A stretch of DNA of 64,000 bases from Piscinibacter sp. XHJ-5 (GCF_029855045.1 NZ_CP123228.1:3224001-3288000), one strand, 5' to 3'. Shown: positions 7,919-17,702, counted from the stretch's first letter. Numbers and translations: made by a program. The notes: generated by a model not told the origin, from the sequence alone.

Positions 7919-9436
7919 TTGACCAGCCTGCAACAACGCCTGCTCGGCCTGACGCCAGCCGACATCCAGGGCATCCGACGCGGCATCGAGAAGGAGAGCC
8001 TGCGCGCGCTGCCCGGCGGCCGACTCGCCCTCACACCCCATCCGCAGAAGCTCGGCAGCGCGCTGACCCATCCCCACATCACGACGGACTTCAGCGAGTC
8101 TCAGCTCGAGCTCATCACGGGCGTGCATGCCGGCGTGGCGTCATGCCTGGACGAGTTGACGCAGATTCACCAGTACGTCTATCGGGTGATCGGTGACGAG
8201 CTCCTGTGGGTGGCGAGCATGCCGTGCGAGCTGCCGGCCGACGAGACCATCCCCATCGGGCGCTACGGCGCCTCCAACGTCGGGCGGGCGAAGAGCGTAT
8301 ATCGGATGGGGCTGGGACACCGCTACGGACGGCGGATGCAGACGATTTCGGGCATTCACTACAACTGGTCGATGCCGGGTCTGTCGAACGACGACTACTT
8401 CGCCCTGATCCGCAACTTCCGGCGGCATTCGTTCCTGTTGCTCTATCTCTTCGGCGCATCGCCCGCAGTCTGCCCGAGCTTCGTCGCGGGCCGCGAGCAC
8501 CGGCTGGTGAATCTGGGCAGCGGCAGCCTGCACCTGCCACATGCCACGTCGCTGCGCATGGGCCGGCTGGGCTACCAGAGCGATGCGCAGGCGAAGCTGT
8601 GCGTGAGCTACAACAACCTCGACCGCTACGGCGAATCGCTGCACGATGCGCTGACGCGGCCGCACCCGCCCTACGAGGCGCTGGGCGTCCTCAATCCGGG
8701 CGGCGAGTACAACCAGCTCAGCACCTGCCTGCTGCAGATCGAGAACGAGTTCTACGGGACCATCCGGCCCAAGCGGGTCATACGGTCCGGCGAGCGGCCG
8801 CTGCATGCGCTGCGCGAGCGCGGCGTCGAGTATGTCGAAGTGCGCTGCATGGACCTCGATCCGTTCGAGCCGGTGGGCATCGCCGCCGGCACGATCGCCT
8901 TTCTGGACACCTTCCTTCTGCACTGCCTGCTCGCCGACAGCCCGCCGGACACGCCGCGCGAGATCGCCGCGCTTGCGGCAAACCAGCATCGCGCGGCAGA
9001 GCGCGGCCGCGAGCCGGACCTGCGCCTCGAGCGGGGCGACGACGCGGTGCCGCTGGTCGAATGGGGCGCCCAACTCGTCGAGGAGTGCATCCCCATCGCG
9101 GCCGCGCTCGACGCCGTGTCGGGCGGCCGTGCTCACCGCGACGCCGTGGCGTCGGCGGCCCTGGCGCTGCGTCATCCGCAGGAACTGCCCTCGGCGCGCG
9201 TGCTGCAAGCGATCGCCAGCGAGCACGCGGGCTCGTACACCGCCTTCGTGCGCGCAAGATCCGAGCACATCCGGCAGTCGTTCGCGCGGCGACCGTTCCC
9301 GCCCGACCTGCAGGCCCGCTTCGAGCGTCTGGCGCAGGAGTCGGTCGACGAGCAGCAGCGCCTGGAGCGCTCCGATACCGCGCCGTTCGAGACGTTTCGC
9401 CAGGAATACCTGTCGCCGCAGCGCCTGGCGGTCTGA
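7919..9436 (+). CDS. gshA: Glutamate-cysteine ligase
   Basis: First step of glutathione synthesis in the cytoplasm: ATP-dependent joining of L-glutamate and L-cysteine. The 505-residue length fits the proteobacterial class 1 enzyme. The N-terminus RGIEKESLR is the signature of the family (Glu ligands for Mg-ATP). TDFSESQLELIT, HYNWS and the C-terminal EEC-type helix are also present. The start is a TTG, supported by AAGGAG seven bases upstream. No gshB lies next to it. The upstream neighbour is a degraded exporter remnant, the downstream neighbour a convergent DUF1801 gene. Confidence 0.93.
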   Translation: MTSLQQRLLGLTPADIQGIRRGIEKESLRALPGGRLALTPHPQKLGSALTHPHITTDFSESQLELITGVHAGVASCLDELTQIHQYVYRVIGDELLWVASMPCELPADETIPIGRYGASNVGRAKSVYRMGLGHRYGRRMQTISGIHYNWSMPGLSNDDYFALIRNFRRHSFLLLYLFGASPAVCPSFVAGREHRLVNLGSGSLHLPHATSLRMGRLGYQSDAQAKLCVSYNNLDRYGESLHDALTRPHPPYEALGVLNPGGEYNQLSTCLLQIENEFYGTIRPKRVIRSGERPLHALRERGVEYVEVRCMDLDPFEPVGIAAGTIAFLDTFLLHCLLADSPPDTPREIAALAANQHRAAERGREPDLRLERGDDAVPLVEWGAQLVEECIPIAAALDAVSGGRAHRDAVASAALALRHPQELPSARVLQAIASEHAGSYTAFVRARSEHIRQSFARRPFPPDLQARFERLAQESVDEQQRLERSDTAPFETFRQEYLSPQRLAV

Positions 9437-9513
9437 CATGGGGCGATCGGCTGCAAGAGACAAGCACAGTCCCGCAGCCACCGGCCCCACCATCGGCGCC
9501 GGCCCCGCCCCGT

Positions 9514-9933
9514 TCAAGACCGGACATGCACGCGGCTGGCCACGCCGCTTCCCGACGTGAGCCCGACGGCGACAGGGTCGAGCCGGGCCGCCTGTGACAC
9601 CAGCTCGACGACCGTCGCCCTGACCAGGGGCGTCTCGCGCTTAAGCTCGAGCGTTGCCATCTCGTACTTTCCGCCAGGCTTCAGCCGTGGCTCGATGTGG
9701 CGCAAGCGCTGACCCCGCCAGAAGCCGAACAGCACGCGCGTCGGCTCCGCCCGGACCAGCAGCACCGGGCCGCTCATGAAGTACACGATGTGACCCCACT
9801 TCAATCGTTCCGACAATTCGGGCGCCGCCTCTCGAACCGCACAACGCAAAGCCCGGACGTACTGCTGTTGCCAGCCGCCCAGGCACTGCAGGTACTCGTC
9901 GGGGGTCGTTGCAGACGTCAAAACCATCTTCAT
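9514..9933 (-). CDS. DUF1801-domain protein
   Basis: The 139-residue cytoplasmic protein fits the DUF1801 (YdhG-like) fold. It has an N-terminal helix with the pattern DEYLxxLxxWQxxxVRALRxxVREAAPEL, then KWGHIVYF and strands around LVRAEPTRVLFGFWRG. The biochemical role of this family is unknown; distant relatives are related to frataxin-like proteins. It follows the YciI-like gene by 43 bases on the same strand, so the two probably form an operon. In Burkholderiales and actinobacteria DUF1801 and YciI/DGPF genes often sit together. Confidence 0.8.
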   Translation of the reverse strand: MKMVLTSATTPDEYLQCLGGWQQQYVRALRCAVREAAPELSERLKWGHIVYFMSGPVLLVRAEPTRVLFGFWRGQRLRHIEPRLKPGGKYEMATLELKRETPLVRATVVELVSQAARLDPVAVGLTSGSGVASRVHVRS

Positions 9934-9976
9934 CGAAGTTCTCCCTGCTCGTGCGGCCCAAGGCTGCGGTCGGCGG

Positions 9977-10426
9977 TCAATCCTGAATCTGTTCTCGTGC
10001 CTGCCAGACCGATGCGCTCCACGTCGGCGCAGCCGACTTGATGATCCGGTTGACCTCGGGCGGGATGTCGCCCGCCCCCGTCAGCTGGCGAATCTCCAGC
10101 ACGTCGTCGATGCCGAGCCCGCAGGGGACGCGCAGTGCCCACTGGATGGCTTCGTCGAGCGACTTCACGTCGACGATGTAGAAGCCGCCGACCAGCTCCT
10201 TCGACTCCGTGAAAGGGCCATCGACGAGATGACGCTTGCCCTTGGAGACGGCGACGCGGGCACCCCGTGCCGCGGGGTTCAGGCCCTCCGCAGCCACCAG
10301 GACGCCGGCCTTGTGCATCTCCTCGTTGAAGGCCATGTAGGCGACGAGGAGCTTCTCGTCGAGACCGTCCTGCGCGCCCGACCTCGTTCCGTCCGCGCCT
10401 GCCTGTGCCGTGATGATGAATCGCAT
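9977..10426 (-). CDS. YciI/DGPF-family protein
   Basis: The start is ATG 10426, with GGAG upstream; longer upstream extensions of the frame lack such a site. The 149-residue protein carries the hallmark VDGPFTESKELVGGFYIVDV, after which the DGPF family is named, and EAIQWALRVP. This is the ferredoxin-like dimeric alpha/beta barrel of the YCII superfamily. Homologues are often paired with ECF sigma factors; none is seen here. The function is not established. It is the first gene of a likely two-gene operon with the DUF1801 protein. Confidence 0.85.
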   Translation of the reverse strand: MRFIITAQAGADGTRSGAQDGLDEKLLVAYMAFNEEMHKAGVLVAAEGLNPAARGARVAVSKGKRHLVDGPFTESKELVGGFYIVDVKSLDEAIQWALRVPCGLGIDDVLEIRQLTGAGDIPPEVNRIIKSAAPTWSASVWQAREQIQD

Positions 10427-10629
10427 GCTGGTTTCTCCTGGTGAATGAGTGCCTGTACTCCCACGACGAACGGCGGCGGCTGGCATCGACACGGCCCGGA
10501 AGGTCTTTTTTGTCAGAACCCGCTGGTGGCCGACAGCGAGGTGCCGCGTCGACCGCGCGGCGCGATGCGCAAGTCCGCGACGCGCGTCAGCGCATTGATC
10601 CTGAATCCCTGCTGCGCGTGGGTCGGGAC

Positions 10630-10660
10630 TTGACCTTCCCCCTGTCGCAAGGTCTACCGT
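10630..10660 (+). promoter_or_regulatory. CueR-type promoter/operator of the copper efflux operon
   Basis: TTGACC (10630-10635) is separated from TACCGT (10655-10660) by 19 bases, the overlong spacer typical of MerR-family promoters. The spacer contains the dyad ACCTTCC-N7-GCAAGGT. It should respond to the cueR product encoded at 14836-15309, giving copper-induced expression of the operon beginning at 10680. Confidence 0.75.
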
Positions 10661-10679
10661 GTCAAATCGTCCTGGCCCC

Positions 10680-11063
10680 TTGAAGCTCGTGAGAATCCTT
10701 CGCCTCTGGCTCGTGCTGCTGCTCGCCATGATCGTCCCCATCCGGGGCGTGTTGGCCGCCACCATGCCGTGCCTGCCGTCCGGCGGCGGCACCCAGGCGG
10801 AACTGCGTCAGGTGGATCACTCGCACCACGAGCACGCGGCTGCGCAGGCCGATGCAGGACACGACCACGACGCGCATCATCCGGCCGGCGCATCCGGCAA
10901 GTGCACGCTGTGCTCGGCATGTTGCTCGTCGGCGTCGCTGCTGACCAGCCAGACGGACCTCGTTGCGCCGCCAGCGCTTTCCTCGACCACGTTCCCGGGG
11001 TTGTCGGTGCCGGCGGCGACCTTCTTGTCGGGCGGCCAGGAACGTCCACCACGAACCATCTGA
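10680..11063 (+). CDS. Exported His/Cys-rich protein, CopL/DUF2946-like
   Basis: First gene after the CueR-type promoter. The frame opens at GTG 10659 but that codon overlaps the promoter -10, so a start at TTG 10680 or GTG 10689 is more likely. A clear signal peptide (RLWLVLLLAMIVPIRGVLA) precedes a mature part with HSHHEHAAAQADAGHDHDAH and CTLCSACC, potential copper ligands. The layout fits the small DUF2946/CopL-like proteins that accompany copper efflux genes. It probably binds copper in the periplasm. The family assignment is by pattern only. Confidence 0.7.
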   Translation: MKLVRILRLWLVLLLAMIVPIRGVLAATMPCLPSGGGTQAELRQVDHSHHEHAAAQADAGHDHDAHHPAGASGKCTLCSACCSSASLLTSQTDLVAPPALSSTTFPGLSVPAATFLSGGQERPPRTI

Positions 11064-11169
11064 CCCCGCGAGGCCTCCTGCGCGAGGCCTGACAGCGCTC
11101 GTGCGTCCGCGCACGAGGTTCCCGATGCGGGCGTCGTCCCGCTGCGGTTCTTCCAGATGAGTTCGACCC

Positions 11170-12585
11170 ATGAACACCATCATCACCTTGGTCGCAACGG
11201 CGATCGGTGTCGCGATGCTCGGGGGGTGCGCCAGCTTCTCCACCGATGGCGGCTTCGACGCGGTGGCGGATCTGACCCAGGCACGCACGGGCGTCGCGCC
11301 CGTCTACCAGCGCACGAGCAGCGAACCCGATACGGCGAAGTCGCGCACTGCCGAGCTTCTCCAACAGCCGCTGACGGCGGACGGCGCCGTCGAGGTCGCG
11401 CTGCTCAACAACCGGGGACTGCAAGCCCGCTTCAGCGAACTCGGCATTGCGGAGTCGGAGCGCGTGCGGGCGGGGCGACTGCGCAATCCGACGTTGGGTT
11501 TCAGCCGGCTAAGCGAAGGCGGCGGCGTCGTCGAGATCGAGCGCTCCATCGTGTTCGACGTGCTGGGCCTGTTGACGATGCCGTGGGCGAAGGAGGTGGA
11601 GCGGGGCCGCTTCGAGCGCGCGCAGCTGCAGGCCGCCCATCAGGCCGTCGGCCTGGCGGCGCAGACACGGCGTGCCTACTTCGCCGCGGTGGCCGCACAG
11701 GAACTCGTCAGGTACGGCCAGCAGGTCAAGGAAGCGGCCGACGCCTCCAGCGAGCTGGCGCGCCGCATGGTGCAGGCCGGCAACTTCAACAAGCTTGCGC
11801 AGATGCGGGAGCAGGCGTTCCATGCGGACGCCACCGCCCGGCTGGCGCGTGCACGGCATCAGGCTGTCGCGGAGCGCGAGCAGCTGGCGCGCTTGCTGGG
11901 GCTGGCGGGCGATCCGCCCGGCTTCGAGCTGCCCGAGCGACTGCCCGAACTGCCGAAGGAGCCGACGCAGCCGAAGGACGCCGAGCGGGCGGCGATGGCA
12001 CAGCGCCTCGACGTGATGATGGCCAGGCGTTCGGTGGATTCGACGGCGCGGGCGCTGGGTCTCGGCAAGGCCACCCGCTTCATCAACGTGCTGGAGCTGG
12101 GCCACGTCAACAAGAGCCTGAGCGGCGAACCGCGGGCCGACGGCTACGAGATCGAACTGCAGCTGCCGCTGTTCGACTTCGGGTCGACCGGCGTCGCTCG
12201 CGCGCAGGCGACCTACATGCAGGCCGTGCATCAGGCTGCGCAGCTCGCGATCGACGCGCGGTCCGAAGTGCGAGAGTCGTACTCGGCCTATCGAACGGCC
12301 TACGACCTGGCGCGGCTCTACCGCGACGACGTGATACCGCTGCGCAAACGCATCTCCGAAGAGAACCTGCTTCGCTACAACGGCATGCTGATCAGCGTGT
12401 TCGAGCTGCTCGCCGACTCTCGCGAACAGGTCGAAGGCGTCACCGGCTACGTCGAAGCCCTGCGCGACTTCTGGGTCGCCCAGACGGATCTCCAGACCGC
12501 ACTGACGGGCGCTTCGCCCCGAGGTGGCCCATGGTTGCGACCCATGTCGGCCACGTCCTCTGCCGGCGACGCTGCCGCACATTGA
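11170..12585 (+). CDS. TolC-family outer-membrane lipoprotein of the copper operon
   Basis: This 471-residue protein has a lipoprotein signal peptide with lipobox LGGC (Cys at about residue 18). The two long helical repeats of the outer-membrane efflux family follow: ALLNNRGLQARFSELGIAES in the first, and a second around AQATYMQAVHQAAQLAIDARSEVRESY. It should form the trimeric outer-membrane channel. No RND pump or adaptor gene is adjacent, which is a recurring arrangement in betaproteobacterial operons where such a TolC-like lipoprotein precedes a multicopper oxidase. Ten bases separate it from the oxidase gene, so both are probably cotranscribed. Confidence 0.85.
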   Translation: MNTIITLVATAIGVAMLGGCASFSTDGGFDAVADLTQARTGVAPVYQRTSSEPDTAKSRTAELLQQPLTADGAVEVALLNNRGLQARFSELGIAESERVRAGRLRNPTLGFSRLSEGGGVVEIERSIVFDVLGLLTMPWAKEVERGRFERAQLQAAHQAVGLAAQTRRAYFAAVAAQELVRYGQQVKEAADASSELARRMVQAGNFNKLAQMREQAFHADATARLARARHQAVAEREQLARLLGLAGDPPGFELPERLPELPKEPTQPKDAERAAMAQRLDVMMARRSVDSTARALGLGKATRFINVLELGHVNKSLSGEPRADGYEIELQLPLFDFGSTGVARAQATYMQAVHQAAQLAIDARSEVRESYSAYRTAYDLARLYRDDVIPLRKRISEENLLRYNGMLISVFELLADSREQVEGVTGYVEALRDFWVAQTDLQTALTGASPRGGPWLRPMSATSSAGDAAAH

Positions 12586-12595
12586 AAGCACACCC

Positions 12596-13966
12596 ATGAC
12601 GAATCGAAGAACCTTCTTCAAGGCCGCGGGTGCGGCGCTGGGAGCCACGGCGGTGAGCCGCGTCGCCGCCGCGTCCTTGCCCGAGGCCGTGATCCAGACC
12701 TCGCCGGCCATGCAGCCCCCGCGCCCGCCGTCGACGGGCCGGCCCTTCAACCCGGTGGCCACGCTCAACGGCTGGTCGCTGCCCTGGCGCATGAAGGACG
12801 GCGTCAAGGAGTTCCACCTCGTGGCCGAGCCGGTCGTGCGCGAGTTCGCCCCGGGCATGAAGGCCAACCTGTGGGGCTACAACGGCACCAGCCCGGGCCC
12901 GACGATCGAGGCGGTCGAGGGCGACCGCATCCGGATCTTCGTGACCAACAAGCTCCCCGAGCACACCACGGTGCACTGGCATGGCGTTCTCGTGCCCTCC
13001 GGCATGGACGGCATCGGCGGGCTCACGCAGCCGCACATCCCGCCGGGCAAGACCTTCGTCTACGAGTACACGGTGCTGCGGCCCGGCACCCACATGTACC
13101 ACCCGCATGCGGACGAGATGGTGCAGATGGCAATGGGCATGATGGGCATGTTCATCATCCATCCGAAGGACATCCGACAGCACCGGGTCGACCGCGACTT
13201 CGCCTTCCTGCTCGCGTCCTACGACATCGAGCCCGGCAGCGCGACGCCGCGCACGAGCGAGATGACGGACTTCAACCTCTGGACCTGGAACAGCCGTGTC
13301 TTCCCCGGCATCGACCCGCTGGTGGCGCGCACCGGCGACCGCGTGCGGGTGCGCATCGGCAACCTGACGATGACCAATCACCCCATCCACATGCATGGGC
13401 CGCATTTCGAGGTGACCGGCACGGATGGCGGCTGGGTGCCGAAGGCGGCGCGCTGGCCGGAGGTGACCACCGATGTCGCGGTGGGCCAGATGCGCGCCTT
13501 GGAGTTCGACGCCGTCGCCGGCGACTGGGCCATCCATTGCCACAAGTCGCACCACACGATGAACGCGATGGGCCACGGCGTGCCGAACATGATCGGCGTG
13601 GACCACCGAGGCGTCGCCGAGCGCATCGCGAAGCTGGTGCCCGACTACATGGTCATGGGCGAGCGTGGCATGGCGGACATGGGAACGATGGAGATGCCGC
13701 TGCCGGACAACACGCTGCCGATGATGACCGGCACGGGGCCGTACGGGCCGATGGAGATGGGCGGCATGTTCAGCGTGGTCAAGGTGCGAGACGACCTGAG
13801 GCCGGGCGACTACCGCGACCCGGGCTTCTACGCCCACCCGCCAGGAACCGTCGCCCGCGAGTACACGGGCGAGCTGCAGCCGCCGACGCGCGCTGCCGCG
13901 CCGAAGGCGGACCGCAAGACGCTGCAGGTGCGCAAGCCTGGTGCGCACCGCCATTCGGGCCACTGA
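12596..13966 (+). CDS. Multicopper oxidase, Tat-exported
   Basis: Predicted periplasmic copper oxidase protecting against Cu(I). The start ATG 12596 gives a twin-arginine signal (NRRTFFKAAG) and a 456-residue protein. Copper-binding motifs are visible in order: TVHWHG (about residue 125), HMYHPHAD, HPIHMHGPHFEV, and a C-terminal HCHKSHHTMNAM (about 313-325). Two cupredoxin domains are recognisable. A Met-rich stretch (MVQMAMGMMGMF and a second near the C-terminus, MGERGMADMGTMEM) may gather Cu(I). It lacks the usual HCHxxxHxxxxM form in full, having HCHKSHHTMNAMGH instead. It lies between the TolC-like gene and a cupredoxin gene. Confidence 0.88.
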   Translation: MTNRRTFFKAAGAALGATAVSRVAAASLPEAVIQTSPAMQPPRPPSTGRPFNPVATLNGWSLPWRMKDGVKEFHLVAEPVVREFAPGMKANLWGYNGTSPGPTIEAVEGDRIRIFVTNKLPEHTTVHWHGVLVPSGMDGIGGLTQPHIPPGKTFVYEYTVLRPGTHMYHPHADEMVQMAMGMMGMFIIHPKDIRQHRVDRDFAFLLASYDIEPGSATPRTSEMTDFNLWTWNSRVFPGIDPLVARTGDRVRVRIGNLTMTNHPIHMHGPHFEVTGTDGGWVPKAARWPEVTTDVAVGQMRALEFDAVAGDWAIHCHKSHHTMNAMGHGVPNMIGVDHRGVAERIAKLVPDYMVMGERGMADMGTMEMPLPDNTLPMMTGTGPYGPMEMGGMFSVVKVRDDLRPGDYRDPGFYAHPPGTVAREYTGELQPPTRAAAPKADRKTLQVRKPGAHRHSGH

Positions 13967-13989
13967 TCCGACGACAACAAGGAGCTCGC

Positions 13990-14493
13990 ATGAACATCAG
14001 TTCGTTGCTTCGAGGCGCCACGCTGGGTGCGGTGGTCGCCACGAGCGCCACCCAGGCGCACGAAACGTCGGCGCATCCCGCATCCGCGCCGAGGCGCTTC
14101 GACGCCAGCAAGGTCGAAGGCACCCCCTTCGGCCGGCAAGGCGACCCACGCAAGGTCAGCCGCACGATCCGCGTCGCGATGAGCGACGACATGCGCTTCA
14201 CGCCGTCGCACATCGTCGTGCGACGCGGCGAGACCGTTCGCCTGGTCGCTGCCAACCGGGGACAGGTGCTGCACGAGCTCGTGCTCGGCACCGAGCAGGC
14301 GCTCGAGGAACACGCCGCCTTGATGAAGAAATTCCCCGGGATGGAGCACGACGAGCCGCACATGACCCATGTGAAGCCGGGTGGCAGCGGGGACATCGTC
14401 TGGCAGTTCACGCGCGCCGGCGAGTTCCGGTTCGCCTGCCTGATCCCCGGCCACTTCGAAGCCGGCATGGTGGGCACGGTCAGCGTCAAGTGA
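13990..14493 (+). CDS. Exported plastocyanin-like cupredoxin
   Basis: The 167-residue protein starts at an ATG with AAGGAG upstream and has a signal peptide (GATLGAVVATSATQA). The mature domain shows the blue-copper pattern. An N-terminal His in VLHELVLG pairs with the C-terminal ligand loop FACLIPGHFEAGM (Cys-x4-His-x4-Met). An extra His/Met-rich region (MKKFPGMEHDEPHMTHV) may bind more copper. This corresponds to the CopI-type cupredoxins found in copper operons. It probably buffers or shuttles copper in the periplasm beside the oxidase. Confidence 0.85.
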   Translation: MNISSLLRGATLGAVVATSATQAHETSAHPASAPRRFDASKVEGTPFGRQGDPRKVSRTIRVAMSDDMRFTPSHIVVRRGETVRLVAANRGQVLHELVLGTEQALEEHAALMKKFPGMEHDEPHMTHVKPGGSGDIVWQFTRAGEFRFACLIPGHFEAGMVGTVSVK

Positions 14494-14510
14494 GTGACAA
14501 GGAGTACCTC

Positions 14511-14828
14511 ATGAATTTCTCGCTTCTGATCTCGATGGTTGTCGCAGGGCTCGCCGCGGGGGCTCACGCGCAGCTGCAGCAGCCCGATCAGCCTTCCGCG
14601 GCGGCCGCACTGTCCGAGGGCGAGGTGCGCAAGGTCGACAAGCAGGCCGGCAAGCTGACGCTTCGTCACGGTCGCATCGAGAACCTCGACATGCCGCCGA
14701 TGACGATGGTGTTTCGCGCATCCGATCCCAAAATGCTCGACGGCCTGAACGAGGGCGACAAGGTGCGTTTCGCGGCGGACCGCGTCGACGGCGCCATCAC
14801 GGTCACGCGCATCGAGACGACCCGGTAG
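14511..14828 (+). CDS. CusF-like periplasmic copper-binding protein
   Basis: The 105-residue protein has a signal peptide ending at AHA-Q and the CusF OB-fold pattern: GEVRKVDKQAGKLTLRHG, then LDMPPMTMVF, then VRFAADRVDGAITVTRIE. The His in LRHG and the Met residues in PPMTM match the Cu(I)/Ag(I) ligands of CusF. The tryptophan that stacks on Cu in Escherichia coli CusF is not evident. An AAGGAG lies before ATG 14511, 17 bases after the cupredoxin stop. It is the last gene of the copper operon and converges on cueR seven bases away. Confidence 0.85.
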   Translation: MNFSLLISMVVAGLAAGAHAQLQQPDQPSAAAALSEGEVRKVDKQAGKLTLRHGRIENLDMPPMTMVFRASDPKMLDGLNEGDKVRFAADRVDGAITVTRIETTR

Positions 14829-14835
14829 GCAGCGT

Positions 14836-15309
14836 TCAGTGACCTTTGCCCGATCGCAGGCCACGCTTCGCCGAGTGCGCATTGGAGGTGTCGACGAGCG
14901 CACCCGGGCCGTGCGACTGCGACAGCGTCTCGAGGATGGGACAGTCGGGGCGGTCGTCGCCGTGGCAGCAGTGCACCAGGTGCTCGAGTGTCGATTTCAT
15001 CACCTGGAGCTCCTGCAGCTTCTGCTCCAGTTCCTGGATGTGGGCCTCCGCGAGCGCCTTCACCTGTCGGCTCGGCCGCCGGCGGTTCTGCCAGAGTGCC
15101 AGCAGCTCGGAGATCTGCTCCAGCGAGAAGCCCAGGTCACGGGCCTGGCGGATGAAGCGCAGCGTGTGCACCTCTTTCTCGGTGTACTGCCGATAGCCCG
15201 AGTCGGTCCGCCGCGGCTCGGGGAACAGGCCTACCGATTCGTAGTGGCGGATCATCTTCGCCGACACGCCGGACGCCTTGGCGGCTTCGCCGATGTTCAT
15301 TCCTTCCAT
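14836..15309 (-). CDS. cueR: MerR-family copper-responsive regulator CueR
   Basis: Cytoplasmic transcription activator sensing Cu(I). The 157-residue protein begins with the MerR winged helix (MNIGEAAKASGVSAKMIRHYE) and a dimerisation coiled coil. Its metal-binding end carries CCHGDDRPDCPIL, where the two separated cysteines give the linear Cu(I) site. ATG 15309 is chosen because AAGGAG lies just upstream and its A overlaps the copA stop (TGATG), implying translational coupling with copA. The extra Cys-His before the loop and the tail ending in Lys-Gly-His are longer than in E. coli. Its targets are presumably the four 19-bp-spacer promoters in this island. Confidence 0.9.
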   Translation of the reverse strand: MEGMNIGEAAKASGVSAKMIRHYESVGLFPEPRRTDSGYRQYTEKEVHTLRFIRQARDLGFSLEQISELLALWQNRRRPSRQVKALAEAHIQELEQKLQELQVMKSTLEHLVHCCHGDDRPDCPILETLSQSHGPGALVDTSNAHSAKRGLRSGKGH

Positions 15310-17552
15310 CAATGCTCCTTTGGTGCAGCGGCGGCACGCCAGCGGCGCAGCAGCAGCGCATTGGCGACGACGCTGACGCTGCTGAAGGCCATCGCCGCAC
15401 CGGCCACGACGGGGTTCAGCAGGCCCAGCGCGGCCAGCGGAATGCCGACCACGTTGTAGGCGAACGCCCAGAACAGGCCACGCTTGAGGGTGGCGCAGGT
15501 CCTGCGCGAAATGTCGAGCGCGTCCGCAACGAGCCGCGGATCGCCGCGCATCAACGTGATGCCCGCCGTTTCCATCGCGACATCGGTGCCGGTGGACATC
15601 GCGATGCCGACGTCGGCGGCGGCGAGTGCCGGCGCATCGTTGATGCCGTCGCCGACCATCGCGACCGTCCTGCCCCGCGAGCGCAGTTCCTGGACCACGG
15701 CCGCCTTGTCGCCGGGCAGCACCTCGGCGCGCACGTGCTCGATGCCCAGTTCCCGGGCGACCGCCTCGGCGCTGCCGCGGTTGTCCCCGCTGAGCATCAC
15801 CGTCTCGATGCCGAGTTCGTGCAGCCGGGAGACAGCCTGCCTGGCGGACAGCTTGACCGTGTCCCCGAAGGCGAGCAGGCCCAGCATCCGCGCACGATCC
15901 GCGTCTTTGTGGATCAGCCAGGAGAGGGTGCGGCCTTCCCGCTCGTGGCGATCGGCGTCGTGCTGCAGTGCGCCCATCTCCGCACCCAGTTCACGCAACA
16001 GCCGGGTGCTTCCCAGCGTCAGCGTCTCGCCGTGCACGACCGCCTGGAGCCCGCGCCCGGGCAGCGCCTGGGTGCCGTGCGCCTGCGGAACCGGCAGCCG
16101 CAATGCGCGGACCTGGTCCATCACCGCATGCGCCAACGGATGCTCGCTCGAGCTTTGCAGCGCGGCGCAGAGCCCAAGCACCTCGTCTTCGGTGCGACCC
16201 GGCGCGGCCACCACCGACACCAGAGACGGCCGGCCTTCCGTGAGCGTGCCGGTCTTGTCGAACGCGACCACGGTGACGGCCTGCGCCATCTCCAGGGCTT
16301 CGGCGTCCTTGATCAGGATGCCGTGGCGCGCGGCCACACCCGTGCCCGCCATGATGGCCGTGGGCGTTGCCAGGCCGAGCGCGCAGGGACAGGCAATCAC
16401 CAGCACGGACACCGCGTTGAGGAGCGCCTGCGCCCCATCGCCGGTGGCCAGCGCCCAGCCGAGGAAGGTGCCCGCGGCGATGACCAGCACGACGGGCACG
16501 AACACCGCGCTGACACGGTCGACGATGCGCTGGATCGGTGCCTTGCCCATCTGCGCCGACTCGACCATGCGGATGATCCGCGCCAGCGTCGTCTCGGCGC
16601 CGACGGCCAGCGTCTTCACCGTCAGCGCGCCCTCGGCGTTGATGGCGCCGCCCGTCACCCGGTCGCCGACGACCTTGGCCACCGGCAGGCTCTCGCCCGT
16701 GATCAGCGACTCGTCGACATGGCTGCGGCCTTCGATGATTTCGCCGTCGACGGCGATGCGCTCGCCGGGTCGCACCAGCACCAGGTCGCCCACGCTCACC
16801 TGCTCGACGGGCACTTCCACCTCGGCGACCCCACGCCGCAGGCGCGCCGTCGTCGGCCGCAGGGCGTTCAGCGCGCGGATCGCGTCCACGGTCTGCCGCT
16901 TGGCGCGGCCTTCCAGCCACTTGCCGAGCAGCACCAGCGTGATGACCGCTGCCGACGCTTCGAAGTACAGGTGCGCGACACCCTGATCGGCATGGGCCAG
17001 CAGAAGGAAGGCCGACAAGCCATAGGCCGCCGAGGTGCCCAGCGCCACCAGCAGGTCCATGTTGCCGCTGCGGGCGCGCAGCGCCTTCCAGCCGGCCACG
17101 TAGAAGCGCGCACCGAGCCCGAACTGAACCACGGTGGCCAGGACCAGCTGCAGCCATCCGTCGAGTCTCCAGTCGACGCCGAACAGCGCAAGCAGCATCG
17201 GCGCGGCCAGCGGCACGGTGAGCACGACGCCGGCAGCGACCGGCCACCCGCCGGCAAGCCACTTCTTGAACCGGGCCACGCGCGAGGCGCGGGTCTTGCC
17301 CTCGATCCGCGGCGCCACGTCCTTCGTCGCCACCTCGTACCCCGCCTGGCGAACCGCGTGGGCCACGTCCTCTGCTCGCACCGAAGCTTCCGCACTCACC
17401 GTCGCCTGCTCGGTCGCCAGGTTGACGCTCGCCTCCCTGACGCCGGGAACCGCCTTGATCGAGCGCTCGACGCGCATCACGCACGAGGCGCAGGTCATCC
17501 CGGTGATGTGCAGCTGGAATCCGACAGGTCTGGCCCGTGCGGCGACGGTCAT
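15309..17552 (-). CDS. copA: Cu+-exporting P-type ATPase CopA
   Basis: Inner-membrane pump moving Cu(I) from cytoplasm to periplasm. ATG 17552 (GAGG upstream) is preferred over GTG 17585, because the promoter upstream would start transcription near 17,582. The 747-residue protein has one N-terminal HMA domain (GMTCASC, about residues 18-24) and eight membrane helices. The intramembrane CPC (about 386-388), phosphorylation motif [11 protein letters not shown], the SEHPLA motif of P1B ATPases, and [19 protein letters not shown] follow. These are all the residues needed for activity. It is translationally coupled to cueR downstream and divergent from a second copper ATPase. Confidence 0.93.
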   Translation of the reverse strand: MTVAARARPVGFQLHITGMTCASCVMRVERSIKAVPGVREASVNLATEQATVSAEASVRAEDVAHAVRQAGYEVATKDVAPRIEGKTRASRVARFKKWLAGGWPVAAGVVLTVPLAAPMLLALFGVDWRLDGWLQLVLATVVQFGLGARFYVAGWKALRARSGNMDLLVALGTSAAYGLSAFLLLAHADQGVAHLYFEASAAVITLVLLGKWLEGRAKRQTVDAIRALNALRPTTARLRRGVAEVEVPVEQVSVGDLVLVRPGERIAVDGEIIEGRSHVDESLITGESLPVAKVVGDRVTGGAINAEGALTVKTLAVGAETTLARIIRMVESAQMGKAPIQRIVDRVSAVFVPVVLVIAAGTFLGWALATGDGAQALLNAVSVLVIACPCALGLATPTAIMAGTGVAARHGILIKDAEALEMAQAVTVVAFDKTGTLTEGRPSLVSVVAAPGRTEDEVLGLCAALQSSSEHPLAHAVMDQVRALRLPVPQAHGTQALPGRGLQAVVHGETLTLGSTRLLRELGAEMGALQHDADRHEREGRTLSWLIHKDADRARMLGLLAFGDTVKLSARQAVSRLHELGIETVMLSGDNRGSAEAVARELGIEHVRAEVLPGDKAAVVQELRSRGRTVAMVGDGINDAPALAAADVGIAMSTGTDVAMETAGITLMRGDPRLVADALDISRRTCATLKRGLFWAFAYNVVGIPLAALGLLNPVVAGAAMAFSSVSVVANALLLRRWRAAAAPKEH

Positions 17553-17588
17553 GGGCACACCTCGAGGAAGGATGGGTTCATGCACGGG

Positions 17589-17619
17589 AGAGTAAGGCTT
17601 CCCACCATGGGAGGGTCAA
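17589..17619 (-). promoter_or_regulatory. CueR-type promoter of copA-cueR
   Basis: On the minus strand TTGACC (17619-17614) and TACTCT (17594-17589) are 19 bases apart. The spacer holds an imperfect dyad (CTCCC ... GGGAAG). It lies about 40 bases upstream of the copA start, and probably gives autoregulated expression of copA-cueR. Confidence 0.65.
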
Positions 17620-17661
17620 GCGAAGACGGAAAGTCCACGTTCTGGCGATGTCGAGGACCTG

Positions 17662-17692
17662 TTGACCTTCCGCCTGTGGGAAGGTGGAGACT
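17662..17692 (+). promoter_or_regulatory. CueR-type promoter of the second copper ATPase
   Basis: TTGACC (17662-17667) and GAGACT (17687-17692) are separated by 19 bases containing the perfect dyad ACCTTCC-N7-GGAAGGT, the best CueR box of the window. It lies only 43 bases from the divergent copA promoter, so one or two regulator dimers may serve both. Confidence 0.75.
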
Positions 17693-17702
17693 GCCCTTCG
17701 CT